A stretch of DNA of 64,000 nucleotides. Source: Metabacillus sp. KUDC1714. GTDB lineage: Bacteria; Bacillota; Bacilli; Bacillales; Bacillaceae. A program made the translations under genes and the position numbers. The first letter of the stretch is position 1. The number at the start of each line of letters is the position of its first letter. The notes under the pieces were generated by a model. That model was not told the DNA's origin and made no database searches. It saw nothing but the letters and a program-made list of their open reading frames with translations. Of the stretch, positions 8,610 through 18,753 are shown piece after piece. The stretch lies in assembly GCF_014217835.1 (NCBI RefSeq), contig NZ_CP055263.1:4405501-4469500 (forward strand), given 5' to 3'.

Positions 8610-9233
8610 CTATAATGATTGTTCTTTTGATAATGTTTGTAAACTGCGATTTGGTAATTTCCAATTATACGTATAGGAAAATACACGGAGAACAACGATT
8701 CCAATGAATAAAATATATAATTCAATAGGTTGTTTGACAACTTCAAAACCGATTAGAAGCCCTGCAATTATCGCCCAAAATGCATAGATCTCTGCTCGAA
8801 GCACTAATGGTTTACGACCTGCTAGTAAATCTCTAACAATCCCTCCGCCACTTCCGGTTAGGACAGCTGCAACAACAACTGCACTTGTTGGATGACCCAT
8901 GTTCACCGCATAAAGTGCTCCCTGAATGGCAAAGGCAGAAAGACCGATGGCATCAGTAAAGTTACCCCATTTATGCCAATGCTTTAATAAACTATGTGGA
9001 AAAAGAAATACAGTTGTCATTGCAAAAAGGGCAATTTGAAAGAGTACCCCTTGTTCCCATAATGCAGTGACCGGAACTCCAATTAAAAGGTTTCGAATTG
9101 CACCGCCACCAAATGCTGTGACAATACCTAGTATATATATCCCTAAAATATCATACTCCTCTTCCATTGCTACAATTGCTCCGCTTATTGCAAAAGCAAT
9201 CGTCCCGATAATACTTAATACTTCCCATGTCAT
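8610..9233 (-). CDS. Trimeric intracellular cation channel family protein (UPF0126, YvgT-like)
   Basis: About 207 residues with six to seven membrane segments arranged as two homologous halves: SGAIVAMEEEYDILGIYILG with FGGGAIRNLLIG in the first, and IGLSAFAIQGALYA with GSGGGIVRDLLAGRKP in the second. The repeated GGG-x-R-(N/D)-L-L motif is the signature of the UPF0126/TRIC family of potassium-permeable channels. The ATG at 9233 is chosen over the distant TTG at 9332 because GGAGG lies ten bases upstream and the product then has the usual length near 205. Confidence 0.88.
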   Translation of the reverse strand: MTWEVLSIIGTIAFAISGAIVAMEEEYDILGIYILGIVTAFGGGAIRNLLIGVPVTALWEQGVLFQIALFAMTTVFLFPHSLLKHWHKWGNFTDAIGLSAFAIQGALYAVNMGHPTSAVVVAAVLTGSGGGIVRDLLAGRKPLVLRAEIYAFWAIIAGLLIGFEVVKQPIELYILFIGIVVLRVFSYTYNWKLPNRSLQTLSKEQSL

Positions 9234-9437
9234 ATCTCTTGAATCCTCCATGTCCGATCTCTTGTAGTTGAACTTGATTTTAAAGCTCAAATATGGAAAG
9301 GTCAATGATTTTTTCATGAATAAGTAATACAAAAAGATAAAGAAGTTATTTTCTGTATATAATAAAGAAATAATTAGTGAAATATCAAAATGTTTGATAT
9401 GATTAGATTGCTAAAACAGCGTAAGGGAAGGGTTTTA

Positions 9438-10721
9438 TTGAATAATACAATTGATGTTTTAAAAGAAAAAGTCATTTTAGTTGGTTGTCAGCTTCAAACA
9501 ATGCTGGATGATCATTTTCAATATTCCATGGAAGAACTAGCTTCATTAACAAAGACCGCAAATGGTGAAGTGTTAATTAATATCATACAAAAACGTGACA
9601 GACCACACCCAGCTACATACATAGGAAAAGGAAAAGTTGAAGAATTAGAAAATCTAGTTGATGAGCTTGAGCCAGATATAGTTATCTTTAATGATGAGTT
9701 GTCACCGAGCCAACTAAGAAATTTATCATCTAATTTAGATGTGAGAATCATTGACCGTACACAACTTATCTTAGATATTTTTGCACAGCGAGCTAAATCT
9801 AAGGAAGGTAAGTTACAGGTTGAATTAGCGCAACTTCAATACTTGTTACCAAGACTTGCTGGACAGGGGATTGCACTCTCACGTCAAGGTGCGGGAATTG
9901 GGACGAGGGGACCTGGTGAGACACAACTTGAAACAGATCGTCGACATATACGTAATCGAATCCATGAAATCAAACAACAGCTTGCAACAGTTGTTAGTCA
10001 CCGAAATAGATATAGAGAACGACGAAAAAAAAATCAAGCTTTTCAAATTGCTCTTGTAGGCTATACAAATGCGGGAAAATCCACAATATTTAATCGTTTG
10101 ACAACAGCAGGAAGCTTTGAAGAGGATTTATTATTTGCAACACTTGATCCAATGACTCGCAAGGTGGTATTACCATCTAATTATCAAGCTCTTATTACAG
10201 ATACAGTTGGGTTTATTCAAGATCTGCCAACAACGCTAGTAGCTGCCTTTCGTTCTACATTAGAAGAAGTGAAGGAAGCAAATTTGATTTTACATGTTGT
10301 GGATAGCTCAAATGAGGATTATGCAAACCATGAACAAACCGTTTATAAACTTCTTGAGCAGTTAGACGTAACAGATATCCCAATTCTAACTGTTTACAAT
10401 AAAAAGGATCAAGCACCAAGCTCATTTGTACCATCACCGAATGAAGAGTATATCCAAATTACCGCATTTTCAAAAGAGGATTTGGATACCCTGATGGATC
10501 AAGTAGAGAGTTTTGCAAAGGATGTAATGAATCAATATAGTGTGAAAATACCTGCAAATGAAGGAAGGTTACTATCTCAATTAAAAACAGAATCATTGAT
10601 TAAAAAGTTAATTTTTAATGAACAGTATGAACTGTATGAAATTGAAGGATTCGTACTCCCAACTCATTCAATAAATGGACAGCTAGAGAAGTATAATGGA
10701 GAGGGTAAGAATAATGTTTAA
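9438..10721 (+). CDS. hflX: GTPase HflX (YnbA)
   Basis: About 427 residues. HflX is a ribosome-associated GTPase that helps split or rescue stalled ribosomes. Seen: the N-terminal HflX domain with [13 protein letters not shown], glycine-rich [18 protein letters not shown]-loop GYTNAGKST, switch [12 protein letters not shown] and NKKD-type base recognition (VYNKKDQ). TTG 9438 is chosen because AGGGAAGGG lies just upstream, whereas ATG 9390 has none. The stop overlaps the next gene by 8 bp, so the two are probably translated together. Confidence 0.93.
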   Translation: MNNTIDVLKEKVILVGCQLQTMLDDHFQYSMEELASLTKTANGEVLINIIQKRDRPHPATYIGKGKVEELENLVDELEPDIVIFNDELSPSQLRNLSSNLDVRIIDRTQLILDIFAQRAKSKEGKLQVELAQLQYLLPRLAGQGIALSRQGAGIGTRGPGETQLETDRRHIRNRIHEIKQQLATVVSHRNRYRERRKKNQAFQIALVGYTNAGKSTIFNRLTTAGSFEEDLLFATLDPMTRKVVLPSNYQALITDTVGFIQDLPTTLVAAFRSTLEEVKEANLILHVVDSSNEDYANHEQTVYKLLEQLDVTDIPILTVYNKKDQAPSSFVPSPNEEYIQITAFSKEDLDTLMDQVESFAKDVMNQYSVKIPANEGRLLSQLKTESLIKKLIFNEQYELYEIEGFVLPTHSINGQLEKYNGEGKNNV

Positions 10722-11988
10722 TTATTTAAAACATGGTGCAGAACTTGCACCAATGGTAGCTAAGGTAGAAGAAAAGATAAAGGAAGTTCATGAGGCGATT
10801 GAGAGACAAAGTGAAGCAAACCAATTTCGTGTCCTTCAAAGTTTTCAAAAGCACCGTGTTAGTGATTCTCATTTCATTCCGACTACAGGTTATGGTTATG
10901 ATGACATAGGTAGAGACACATTGGAAGAAATATATGCAGATGTATTCGGTGGAGAAGCAGGTTTGGTAAGACCACAAATCATATCTGGTACTCATGCGAT
11001 CTCAATAGCATTATTTGGTGTGTTAAGACCAGGGGATGAACTTGTATATATTACTGGTAAACCCTATGATACGCTTGAAGAAATTGTAGGGATTAGAGGA
11101 AGTGGAATAGGCTCATTAAAGGAGTTTCAGATTGGATATAAAACCGTTGATCTCCGCGAAAATGGGGAAATTGATTTCGATGCTGTTAAGAATGCGATTA
11201 CGTACAAGACAAAAATGATCGGTATTCAACGCTCAAAAGGCTATGCAACACGTCCTTCATTTACACTTGCTGAAATAGAAGAAATGATATCTTTTGTAAA
11301 ATCTTTGAAAGAAGATGTTGTCATTTTTGTCGATAATTGCTATGGTGAGTTTGTAGAAGAACTTGAACCATGCCACGTAGGTGCAGATTTAATGGCGGGA
11401 TCATTAATAAAAAATCCAGGTGGAGGAATCGCAAAAACAGGTGGATATATTGTAGGTAAAAAATCACTTGTGGAAGCATGCTCTTATCGGATGACATCAC
11501 CTGGCATTGGTGCAGAAGCAGGTGCTTCCCTTTACAGCTTACAAGAAATGTATCAAGGATTCTTTTTAGCACCACATGTTGTAGGACAAGCTCTTAAAGG
11601 TGCTGTTTTCACATCTTCCTTCTTAGAAGAACTTGGGTTGCAGACGAATCCATCCTGGAATAGTACGAGAACAGATCTAATTCAATCTGTTCAATTCAAT
11701 GATGCTAAGCTAATGGTTGCTTTTTGCCAGGCAATTCAATATGCTTCACCAATTAATTCACATGTGACACCATATCCGAACTATATGCCTGGTTACGAGG
11801 ATGATGTAATCATGGCTGCGGGAACATTCATCCAAGGTGCTAGTATTGAACTATCTGCAGACGGACCAATAAGAGCTCCGTTTGTTGCATATGTTCAAGG
11901 AGGACTCACATATTCCCATGTTAAAATAGCGATTTGTTCAGCTATAGATTCTTTACTAGATCAAGAGCTGCTCACGATAAATAGTTAA
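10714..11988 (+). CDS. ynbB: Methionine gamma-lyase family PLP protein (YnbB, aluminium-resistance family)
   Basis: A 424-residue pyridoxal-phosphate enzyme of the Cys/Met metabolism superfamily. Visible features are [19 protein letters not shown] (cofactor phosphate region), [11 protein letters not shown], and the lysine in [17 protein letters not shown]. The exact substrate is not known; annotation as an aluminium resistance protein is historical. ATG 10714 follows GGAGAGGG and overlaps the hflX stop. In B. subtilis ynbB likewise sits between hflX and glnR. Confidence 0.9.
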   Translation: MFNYLKHGAELAPMVAKVEEKIKEVHEAIERQSEANQFRVLQSFQKHRVSDSHFIPTTGYGYDDIGRDTLEEIYADVFGGEAGLVRPQIISGTHAISIALFGVLRPGDELVYITGKPYDTLEEIVGIRGSGIGSLKEFQIGYKTVDLRENGEIDFDAVKNAITYKTKMIGIQRSKGYATRPSFTLAEIEEMISFVKSLKEDVVIFVDNCYGEFVEELEPCHVGADLMAGSLIKNPGGGIAKTGGYIVGKKSLVEACSYRMTSPGIGAEAGASLYSLQEMYQGFFLAPHVVGQALKGAVFTSSFLEELGLQTNPSWNSTRTDLIQSVQFNDAKLMVAFCQAIQYASPINSHVTPYPNYMPGYEDDVIMAAGTFIQGASIELSADGPIRAPFVAYVQGGLTYSHVKIAICSAIDSLLDQELLTINS

Positions 11989-12012
11989 CTAGTAATTTAT
12001 ATTTGAAAATGA

Positions 12013-12052
12013 TGTTATAATTTCTCACATAATATTGACACATAATATAACA
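12013..12052 (+). promoter_or_regulatory. Two GlnR/TnrA boxes upstream of glnR
   Basis: TGTTATAATTTCTCACA (12013-12029) matches the TGTNANATTTTNTNACA consensus with one deviation; TGACACATAATATAACA (12036-12052) matches with about three. They overlap and precede the -35 box, as in the B. subtilis glnRA operators, so autorepression by GlnR under nitrogen excess is expected. Confidence 0.75.
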
Positions 12053-12063
12053 TGAATTATAAT
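12035..12063 (+). promoter_or_regulatory. Sigma-A promoter of glnRA
   Basis: Consensus TTGACA (12035-12040), 17-bp spacer, consensus TATAAT (12058-12063), 30 bp before the glnR ATG. Confidence 0.85.
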
Positions 12064-12093
12064 AAAAATAGTTAAACAAAAGGAGCGAATAAC

Positions 12094-12498
12094 ATGAGTG
12101 ATAATATTCGACGCTCAATGCCCCTATTTCCGATTGGAATTGTTATGCAGTTAACAGATCTTTCTGCAAGACAAATCCGATATTATGAAGAGAATGAATT
12201 GATTTTTCCCGCTAGAACCGAGAGCAATCGAAGACTTTTCACTTTTAATGATGTTGATAAGTTATTGGAGATTCGTAACTTAATTGAGCAAGGTGTAAAT
12301 TTAGCAGGAATTAAACAAATTTTCTCCAGAAATGATAGCGCGCATAAAGAAGCTCAACTGGAACAACCTAAAACTGTTGAGAAGCCAGACATAAGTGATG
12401 CGGAATTGCGCAAGCTACTGAAATCCGAACTAATGCAAGCGGGTCGCTTTAATCGACCAACTTTAAGACATGGCGACATGTCAAGGTTTTTTCATTAA
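12094..12498 (+). CDS. glnR: Nitrogen repressor GlnR (MerR family)
   Basis: A 134-residue MerR-family repressor that binds DNA when stimulated by feedback-inhibited glutamine synthetase. The winged-helix region includes [23 protein letters not shown] and [22 protein letters not shown]. The last residues ([21 protein letters not shown]) are the regulatory tail typical of GlnR that senses GlnA. The gene has AAGGAGCG before the ATG and is followed after 57 bp by glnA. Confidence 0.96.
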   Translation: MSDNIRRSMPLFPIGIVMQLTDLSARQIRYYEENELIFPARTESNRRLFTFNDVDKLLEIRNLIEQGVNLAGIKQIFSRNDSAHKEAQLEQPKTVEKPDISDAELRKLLKSELMQAGRFNRPTLRHGDMSRFFH

Positions 12499-12555
12499 TT
12501 ATGAGTAATTCCAATTAATTATAAAAATTCTTTGCCTGTAGAGAGGAGATTTTCA

Positions 12556-13890
12556 ATGTCTAAATATTCAAGAGAAGATATTGTAAGTTTAGTAAAAGAA
12601 AATAATGTAAAATACATCCGTTTACAATTTACGGATATTCTTGGAACGATAAAAAACGTTGAAATCCCAGTTAGTCAGCTTGACAAAGCATTAGACAACA
12701 AAATGATGTTTGATGGATCTTCAATTGAAGGTTTTGTACGTATTGAAGAATCTGATATGTATTTATATCCAGATCTAGATACTTTCGTTATCTTCCCTTG
12801 GACTGCTGAAAAAGGCCAAGTTGCTCGTTTTATTTGCGACATTTACAATCCAGATGGAACCCCATTCGCTGGTGACCCACGTAACAATTTACGTCGTCTA
12901 TTAGCTGAAATGGAAGAGCTTGGATTCACAGACTTCAATTTAGGACCTGAGCCAGAATTCTTCTTATTCAAACTAGATGAAAAAGGCGAACCAACTCTAG
13001 AATTAAACGACAATGGTGGTTATTTCGATTTAGCACCAACTGACTTAGGTGAAAACTGCCGTCGTGACATTGTTCTAGAATTAGAAGAAATGGGCTTTGA
13101 AATTGAAGCTTCTCATCATGAGGTTGCACCTGGACAGCATGAAATTGATTTTAAATATGCTGGAGCAATCAAAGCATGTGATGATATTCAAACATTTAAA
13201 TTAGTTGTTAAAACAATTGCTCGTAAACATGGACTACACGCTACATTTATGCCAAAACCATTATTCGGTGTAAACGGATCTGGTATGCACATGAACTTAT
13301 CATTATTCCGCAATGGTGAAAATGCATTCTTAGATACTAGCGCTGACCTACAATTAAGTGATACAGCTAGACAATTTATTGCAGGTATTATTAAACACGC
13401 ATCAGCGTTTACTGCAGTAACAAATCCAACTGTAAACTCATACAAACGCCTAGTACCAGGTTATGAAGCACCATGTTATGTTGCTTGGTCTGCACAAAAC
13501 AGAAGTCCATTAATTCGTATTCCAGCATCCCGTGGATTAAGCACACGTGTAGAAGTACGTAGTGTTGACCCTGCTGCAAACCCATACTTGGCAATGAGTG
13601 TTCTTTTAGCTGCTGGACTTGACGGTATTAAAAATAGTCTTGAAGCACCAAAACCAATTGATCGTAACATTTATGTTATGTCTAAAGAAGAGCGTATTGA
13701 AAATGGGATCGTTGATTTACCAGCAACTCTTGCTCAAGCATTAGATTTACTAAAAGCTGACAGCACAATGAAACACGCGTTAGGCGAGCACTTATTTGAG
13801 CATTTCATCGAAGCTAAAGAAATTGAGTGGGATATGTTCCGTACACAAGTACACCCATGGGAAAGAGAACAATACATGTCAATGTATTAA
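12556..13890 (+). CDS. glnA: Glutamine synthetase, type I
   Basis: A 444-residue type I-alpha glutamine synthetase, which makes glutamine from glutamate, ammonia and ATP. Conserved segments: [18 protein letters not shown], the ATP/metal region [33 protein letters not shown], and [10 protein letters not shown]. No adenylylation tyrosine context is expected in this class. ATG 12556 is chosen because AGAGGAGA precedes it by a proper distance; the upstream TTG at 12532 is inside the leader. The strongly biased codon use fits a highly expressed gene. It also controls GlnR and TnrA activity. Confidence 0.97.
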   Translation: MSKYSREDIVSLVKENNVKYIRLQFTDILGTIKNVEIPVSQLDKALDNKMMFDGSSIEGFVRIEESDMYLYPDLDTFVIFPWTAEKGQVARFICDIYNPDGTPFAGDPRNNLRRLLAEMEELGFTDFNLGPEPEFFLFKLDEKGEPTLELNDNGGYFDLAPTDLGENCRRDIVLELEEMGFEIEASHHEVAPGQHEIDFKYAGAIKACDDIQTFKLVVKTIARKHGLHATFMPKPLFGVNGSGMHMNLSLFRNGENAFLDTSADLQLSDTARQFIAGIIKHASAFTAVTNPTVNSYKRLVPGYEAPCYVAWSAQNRSPLIRIPASRGLSTRVEVRSVDPAANPYLAMSVLLAAGLDGIKNSLEAPKPIDRNIYVMSKEERIENGIVDLPATLAQALDLLKADSTMKHALGEHLFEHFIEAKEIEWDMFRTQVHPWEREQYMSMY

Positions 13891-13896
13891 TAATAA

Positions 13897-13932
13897 GACC
13901 CCTTAACACAATTTGTGCTAAGGGGTTTTTGA
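13897..13932 (+). terminator. Terminator after glnA
   Basis: Stem ACCCCTTAACACA with TGTGCTAAGGGGT, followed by TTTTTG. Confidence 0.88.
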
Positions 13933-14022
13933 TTAAACTTCAGGTCAAATAAATACTTGTTTTTAGTAGTTTATTAAATGAAAAACTTGCAGATAAAAAC
14001 GATGTAATTATCTTAGAGTATA

Positions 14023-14053
14023 TGAAAAAAGCTTGCCGATTGGCAAGCTTTTA
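14023..14053 (-). terminator. Terminator overlapping the lexA stop
   Basis: AAAAGCTTGCC (14027-14037) pairs with GGCAAGCTTTT (14042-14052). The right arm includes the lexA stop codon; a T-run follows on the minus strand. Confidence 0.75.
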
Positions 14054-14686
14054 ATGGATCGTCCGATAAACCCCAATTACTTTTCCTAAAATACTAACAT
14101 TGCGTAAAATAATAGGCTCCATAGTAGAGTTTTCTGGCTGTAAGCGAATATAATCCTTTTCTTTAAAGAATCGTTTACAGGTTGCTTCATCTTCTTCAGT
14201 CATTGCCACAACAATATCACCATTATTAGCAGTCTGCTGCTGTCTTACAATGACCATGTCTCCATCTAGGATACCAGCTTCTATCATACTTTCCCCCATA
14301 ATTTCTAGCATAAAAACATGTTCCTCGTCATTTACATACCGATCAGGGAGTGGGAAATATTCTTCAACATTCTCAATTGCTGTAATCGGTAAACCCGCCG
14401 TTACCTTACCAATCACCGGCACGTTTACAACTTTACTTCTTGGAATATGAAGTGTTTCTTCCTCTTCCAAGATTTCTATTGCTCTTGGTTTAGTAGGATC
14501 ACGACGAATCAATCCTTTTGATTCTAATCTAGCTAAGTGACCATGAACAGTAGAGCTGGATGCAAGGCCAACTGCTTCGCCTATTTCTCTTACAGACGGC
14601 GGATAGCCTTTCTTTTGTACTTCATCTTTTATAAAACTTAATATATCTTGTTGTCTTTTTGATAGTTTCGTCATCCTTTGTGACAC
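14051..14686 (-). CDS. lexA: SOS repressor LexA
   Basis: A 211-residue repressor of SOS genes that cleaves itself when RecA is activated. N-terminal winged-helix DNA-binding domain ([36 protein letters not shown]), cleavage site in VTAGLPITA (Ala-Gly), catalytic serine in [14 protein letters not shown] and catalytic lysine in NGDIVVAM...EATCKRFF. Divergent from yneA, as in B. subtilis, with SOS boxes in the shared intergenic region. Confidence 0.96.
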   Translation of the reverse strand: MSQRMTKLSKRQQDILSFIKDEVQKKGYPPSVREIGEAVGLASSSTVHGHLARLESKGLIRRDPTKPRAIEILEEEETLHIPRSKVVNVPVIGKVTAGLPITAIENVEEYFPLPDRYVNDEEHVFMLEIMGESMIEAGILDGDMVIVRQQQTANNGDIVVAMTEEDEATCKRFFKEKDYIRLQPENSTMEPIILRNVSILGKVIGVYRTIH

Positions 14687-14736
14687 CTCGGATTCCTGTA
14701 ATATATATTTATTATAGCATCATTTACCTATTAATA

Positions 14737-14750
14737 CAAACATAAGTTCG
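14737..14750. promoter_or_regulatory. SOS box (LexA site) 1
   Basis: CAAACATAAGTTCG, read on the minus strand as CGAACTTATGTTTG, fits CGAAC-N4-GTTYG. It lies closest to lexA and could serve lexA autoregulation. Confidence 0.75.
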
Positions 14751-14759
14751 AGTAAACAG

Positions 14760-14788
14760 TTGACTAGAATGTTTGTTCGTATTATACT
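14760..14788 (+). promoter_or_regulatory. Sigma-A promoter of yneA
   Basis: TTGACT (14760-14765), 17-bp spacer, TATACT (14783-14788). An SOS box fills the spacer, so LexA would directly block RNA polymerase. Confidence 0.75.
14767..14779. promoter_or_regulatory. SOS box (LexA site) 2
   Basis: GAATGTTTGTTCG between the -35 and -10 of the yneA promoter; the minus strand reads CGAACAAACATTC. Confidence 0.75.
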
Positions 14789-14801
14789 GAAAATATAAAT
14801 A

Positions 14802-14814
14802 CGAACAAATATTC
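14802..14814. promoter_or_regulatory. SOS box (LexA site) 3
   Basis: CGAACAAATATTC just upstream of the yneA ribosome binding site. Three boxes in the lexA-yneA interval resemble the B. subtilis arrangement. Confidence 0.7.
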
Positions 14815-14830
14815 TTATGGGGTGGTAAAA

Positions 14831-15142
14831 TTGAAAAAAGAAACAATATTTTATATTCTATCTTTCTTTGCTGTGGTATTAGCTGTTACAGGGGCTATTT
14901 CATATACTGGTACAAATGAAAATTTAGAAAAATTTCATCAAGTAGAAATTGAAGAAGGGGATAGCTTATGGAGTATTGCTGAACAATTCCATGAAAATGC
15001 TAACATAACAAAGCAAGATTTTGTAATATGGGTGCAAGATAAAAATAAAATGAATTCAAGTGTAGTTAAACCAGGTGATTTAGTTTTTGTACCAGTAGAG
15101 AAAGAACAAATATACCAATTTGAACAGATTGCTAGTGAATAG
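14831..15142 (+). CDS. yneA: SOS cell division suppressor YneA
   Basis: A 103-residue membrane-anchored protein: one transmembrane segment (IFYILSFFAVVLAVTGAISY) and an extracellular LysM-like domain (VEIEEGDSLWSIAEQF to PGDLVFVPV). YneA delays division during DNA damage. TTG 14831 is preferred to GTG 14822 because GGGGTGG lies upstream at a normal distance and the length then matches B. subtilis (about 105). It is SOS controlled through the boxes described and forms a unit with yneB. Confidence 0.92.
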   Translation: MKKETIFYILSFFAVVLAVTGAISYTGTNENLEKFHQVEIEEGDSLWSIAEQFHENANITKQDFVIWVQDKNKMNSSVVKPGDLVFVPVEKEQIYQFEQIASE

Positions 15143-15207
15143 AAAGTAATCTAGTTACTGGATTTTTCTTATACATAGAAATGATACAATTTTATTAGCT
15201 AGGGTGA

Positions 15208-15870
<663 letters not shown>

Positions 15871-16101
15871 CAAATAGTAATTAATTATATGATTTTTCTG
15901 CTTTAGGTTGCATAGGAGTTGTCAATTCTGTCTTCTTTTAGTAATATGACATGTAAGTTAATCACGATTTTACATTGTTAATGTAAAACCACTAGTTGAT
16001 TTGGATTGTAAAATTAACATTGGACTATTTGTGGATGATTTACCTAGGAAGATCGAGTTGGTTGACTAATATACATAAAAGCCTAAGGAGAATGAAATAA
16101 T

Positions 16102-16332
16102 ATGTTACCTAAAGATAAAATTGATCGAATAAATGCATTATCAAAAAAATCAAAATCAGAAGGCTTATCAGTAAAAGAACAAGAAGAACAGCAATCTCTA
16201 CGTCAACAATATTTACAAGCTTTTCGCTCGTCAATGAAAAATACTTTAAAAGGTGTAACAGTTGTTGATCCAAATGGAAATGATGTAACACCACAAAAAT
16301 TAAAAGATGAGAAGAAGTTTAATCTTCATTAG
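16102..16332 (+). CDS. ynzC: DUF896 protein YnzC
   Basis: A 76-residue small basic protein of the DUF896 family, SOS-associated in B. subtilis, with the typical start LPKDKIDRINALSKKSK and the LRQQYLQAFR segment forming a two-helix hairpin. It has AAGGAG before ATG and a short terminator hairpin after it (16333-16367). Its molecular role is not established. Confidence 0.9.
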   Translation: MLPKDKIDRINALSKKSKSEGLSVKEQEEQQSLRQQYLQAFRSSMKNTLKGVTVVDPNGNDVTPQKLKDEKKFNLH

Positions 16333-16516
16333 AAGAATAGATCTTAATGATTTATTCTTTTTTTATTTAAAATATTTCACATTTTTTTCTTTTCAAATAT
16401 AAATAAAAAATGTTAAGCTCTTCGACAAAAATAGTGGCTTCTTTCTCCGTCTTAAGACAATTCTTGCTTTGATGATCTTTTATAATAATAGAAATAGATG
16501 ATAGAGGAGGAGTGAA

Positions 16517-16966
16517 ATGGTGAGACACTATTATATTTATTTAATAGAAGAAGAATTTGCTAGTCACTACTTTGGTCGGGAGTCAAAAATTTATCACCTG
16601 TTTCAGGATTTTCACTGGACAACAGTTCGCTCAAATCATGTGGCTACACTTGAAAGACAAATTAATTATATTACTAAGCCCATTCCTTCATTATTTATAC
16701 ATCAACTACTTGGTACTCACTTAGCAAATCGTCCTGATTATCAAAATATTCACCATATACATAAGATCGAACTTAAGGCTAATCGAGGGAATGCTACATT
16801 AATCGTAAAAGACCGTCATTTAGAGCTTTCCTCTGATGGAAGCTATGAGGCAGAAACGATTTTCTTTGAAGTTCTAAGGAAATTTGATCCTTGTTTTTTA
16901 GCGATGGATTTACAAGGTGAAAGATATGGTTGGTTAAATCCGATAAAAGAAAGAAATTTTGGTTAA
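16517..16966 (+). CDS. sirA: Sporulation inhibitor of replication SirA (YneE)
   Basis: A 149-residue protein matching SirA in position and start (MVRHYYIYLIEEEFASHYFGRE). In B. subtilis SirA is made under Spo0A control and binds DnaA domain I to stop new rounds of replication as cells enter sporulation. Good ribosome site (GAGGAGGAG) before ATG. Confidence 0.88.
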   Translation: MVRHYYIYLIEEEFASHYFGRESKIYHLFQDFHWTTVRSNHVATLERQINYITKPIPSLFIHQLLGTHLANRPDYQNIHHIHKIELKANRGNATLIVKDRHLELSSDGSYEAETIFFEVLRKFDPCFLAMDLQGERYGWLNPIKERNFG

Positions 16967-17051
16967 AAGTGAAGAAATTATAGTACAAATGTTGTATAAT
17001 ATCGTAGGGTTTAGTACACTGTAAGATAGACAACACGAAGGAGGAAAAATA

Positions 17052-17273
17052 ATGGAATTATGGGTTGTTATTCTAGTAGGCATTCTAGCACTACTTGCTG
17101 GAGTTGCACTAGGATTTTTCATTGCGCGTAAATACATGATGACTTACCTAAAGAAAAATCCACCAATCAATGAACAAATGTTAAAAATGATGATGATGCA
17201 AATGGGTATGAAACCTTCCCAAAAGAAAATCAATCAAATGTTGAAAGCGATGAATGGCCAAATGGACAAGTAA
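17052..17273 (+). CDS. yneF: YneF (UPF0154) membrane protein, 3' end replaced by the element
   Basis: A 73-residue protein with one N-terminal transmembrane segment and a methionine-rich cytoplasmic tail. Only the first 27 codons are outside the element; from 17132 on, the sequence belongs to the left copy of the 133-bp repeat. Insertion therefore rebuilt an intact reading frame, changing only the end: here the tail reads ..NGQMDK, whereas the displaced original at the right junction reads ..NGQMK. Terminator AAAACCCATT / AATGGGTTTT follows at 17272-17295, supplied by the element. Confidence 0.93.
   Translation: MELWVVILVGILALLAGVALGFFIARKYMMTYLKKNPPINEQMLKMMMMQMGMKPSQKKINQMLKAMNGQMDK
17132..17264. 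repeat. Left attachment repeat (attL) of the yneF element, 133 bp
   Basis: Identical base for base to 43471-43603, starting ATACATGATGACTTACC and ending GGCCAAATG. It covers yneF codons 28 to near the end. The flanks differ on both sides, so the repeat is exactly delimited. Confidence 0.95.
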
Positions 17274-17457
17274 AACCCATTAAATAATGGGTTTTAGATT
17301 CATTGATCATATCCTGTTAGACATTGATTATCTATACATATTCTAAAAGGTGAATCTTTCATCATAAAACTTTTCTTTGTTTTGATTTAACCTTCATCAA
17401 ACTAATCCGAAACCACTTATTCTGTTGGAAACTTAACCAAAGAAGAGGTGGTTTTTT

Positions 17458-18375
17458 GTGTTATTTGAAGACGTATTAGAAGAATATCTATATCATTGCC
17501 AAGCAAAAGGTTTTACAGCTAAAACCATGAAAAATAAAAGACAGGAGTACAAGCAACTCAGATTATTCTTACTGGAGAAGAGAGGTATAAATGAATTAGA
17601 GAACATCACTGCTCATGATTTAAAATCATATGTCAGATTAAAACAAAAGGATGGTCTTCAACCACAGTCGATTGTTTCAATGTTTAAAATGATAAAGGCA
17701 TTTTTTAATTGGTGTGTAAAAGAAGGGTACTTGAAAGAAAATATTTCAAAAAATGTTGAGACTCCAAAAGTACCAAAAAAGATATTAAAGGGTTTTACTG
17801 AATCAGAAGTACAAGCAATGATAGATGCATTTACTTATAAGAATTATTTTGAAGCACGTAATAAGGCTATCATAGCAATGTTGAGTGATTGCGGTCTTCG
17901 GGCAATGGAGATAAGGGGGCTAGAGACAAAGAATTTAAAAGAGACTACTATTCTTGTTAATGGTAAGGGGAATAAAGAAAGATATATTTTTATTAGTCCA
18001 GCTTTGAAGAAAATTCTTATTAGGTACGAGAGAATAAAAAAGGAATACTTCAAAGATAAACATTCCTATTCAAAGAGTTATTTTCTATCTTACAAAGGCG
18101 ATCAGATATCCCATGTCGGTTTAGATAAAGTGATAAAAGAAGCAGGTATAAGAGTAGGAATAGAAGATAAAAGAGTATCACCACATACTTTTAGGCACTT
18201 CTTTTCTGTTCAATGTATTTTAAATGGAATAGACATTTACACATTATCTAAATTGCTTGGACACTCGGAAATATCTACAACGCAAAGATATTTACAGTCA
18301 TTAGAGGATTTCGAACTAATAGAGAAAGCTATGCCATCTAGCCCGCTTATGAACATAGGGAGGGCTAAAAATTGA
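17458..18375 (+). CDS. Tyrosine recombinase (integrase) of the element
   Basis: A 305-residue XerC/D-like integrase. N-terminal core-binding SAM-like domain about residues 1-90; catalytic domain with R148 (CGLRAMEIRG), K170 (NGKGNKERY), H243 and R246 (HTFRHFF), H269 (LLGHSEIST) and nucleophile Y278 (QRYLQ), so all active-site residues are present. GTG start with AGAGGTGG upstream. It lies 185 bp from yneF, the expected place for the enzyme that recombines the yneF repeats. No excisionase gene is recognised. Confidence 0.95.
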   Translation: MLFEDVLEEYLYHCQAKGFTAKTMKNKRQEYKQLRLFLLEKRGINELENITAHDLKSYVRLKQKDGLQPQSIVSMFKMIKAFFNWCVKEGYLKENISKNVETPKVPKKILKGFTESEVQAMIDAFTYKNYFEARNKAIIAMLSDCGLRAMEIRGLETKNLKETTILVNGKGNKERYIFISPALKKILIRYERIKKEYFKDKHSYSKSYFLSYKGDQISHVGLDKVIKEAGIRVGIEDKRVSPHTFRHFFSVQCILNGIDIYTLSKLLGHSEISTTQRYLQSLEDFELIEKAMPSSPLMNIGRAKN

Positions 18376-18383
18376 CAATGTCT

Positions 18384-18433
18384 AGACCCCTTGAAGTAAG
18401 ATTTGTATCTTGCTTTGATATACGGGGTCTTTG
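18384..18433 (+). terminator. Terminator after integrase
   Basis: AGACCCC pairs with GGGGTCT, with an inner AAGTAAGAT / ATCTTGCTT helix; TTTG follows. Confidence 0.75.
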
Positions 18434-18753
18434 TAGAAATCAAAGTTACATGTGGGGAGTATAATATTGCTATTGTACGCAAATATAAACTAGAAAATGC
18501 ATGTAACTGAATAGCGTAAAATTCTTTATTAGAACAAAAAGCTTATCGATGAAAATATATCTATTTAAGAAGGCAAGGTTGGAGAGTCTGGGATTTATAG
18601 CACAAAAATTCTTTGAAATATGCTTAGAGTATAAGGCTATATTGAAATTAAGATTAATGGTATGGATAATATAACTAAAGAAATGTAAAATAAAAAAGGA
18701 ACAAATCAGTTCAATTTGAGCTCTTTGTTCCTCTTTCTACGGTTGACATAACT
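18434..18753. other. Intergenic, no gene seen
   Basis: About 320 bp without a convincing coding frame. The right end has a terminator for the minus-strand HEPN-like gene: AGGAACAAA (18697-18705) with TTTGTTCCT (18724-18732) and a T-run on the minus strand. Confidence 0.5.
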
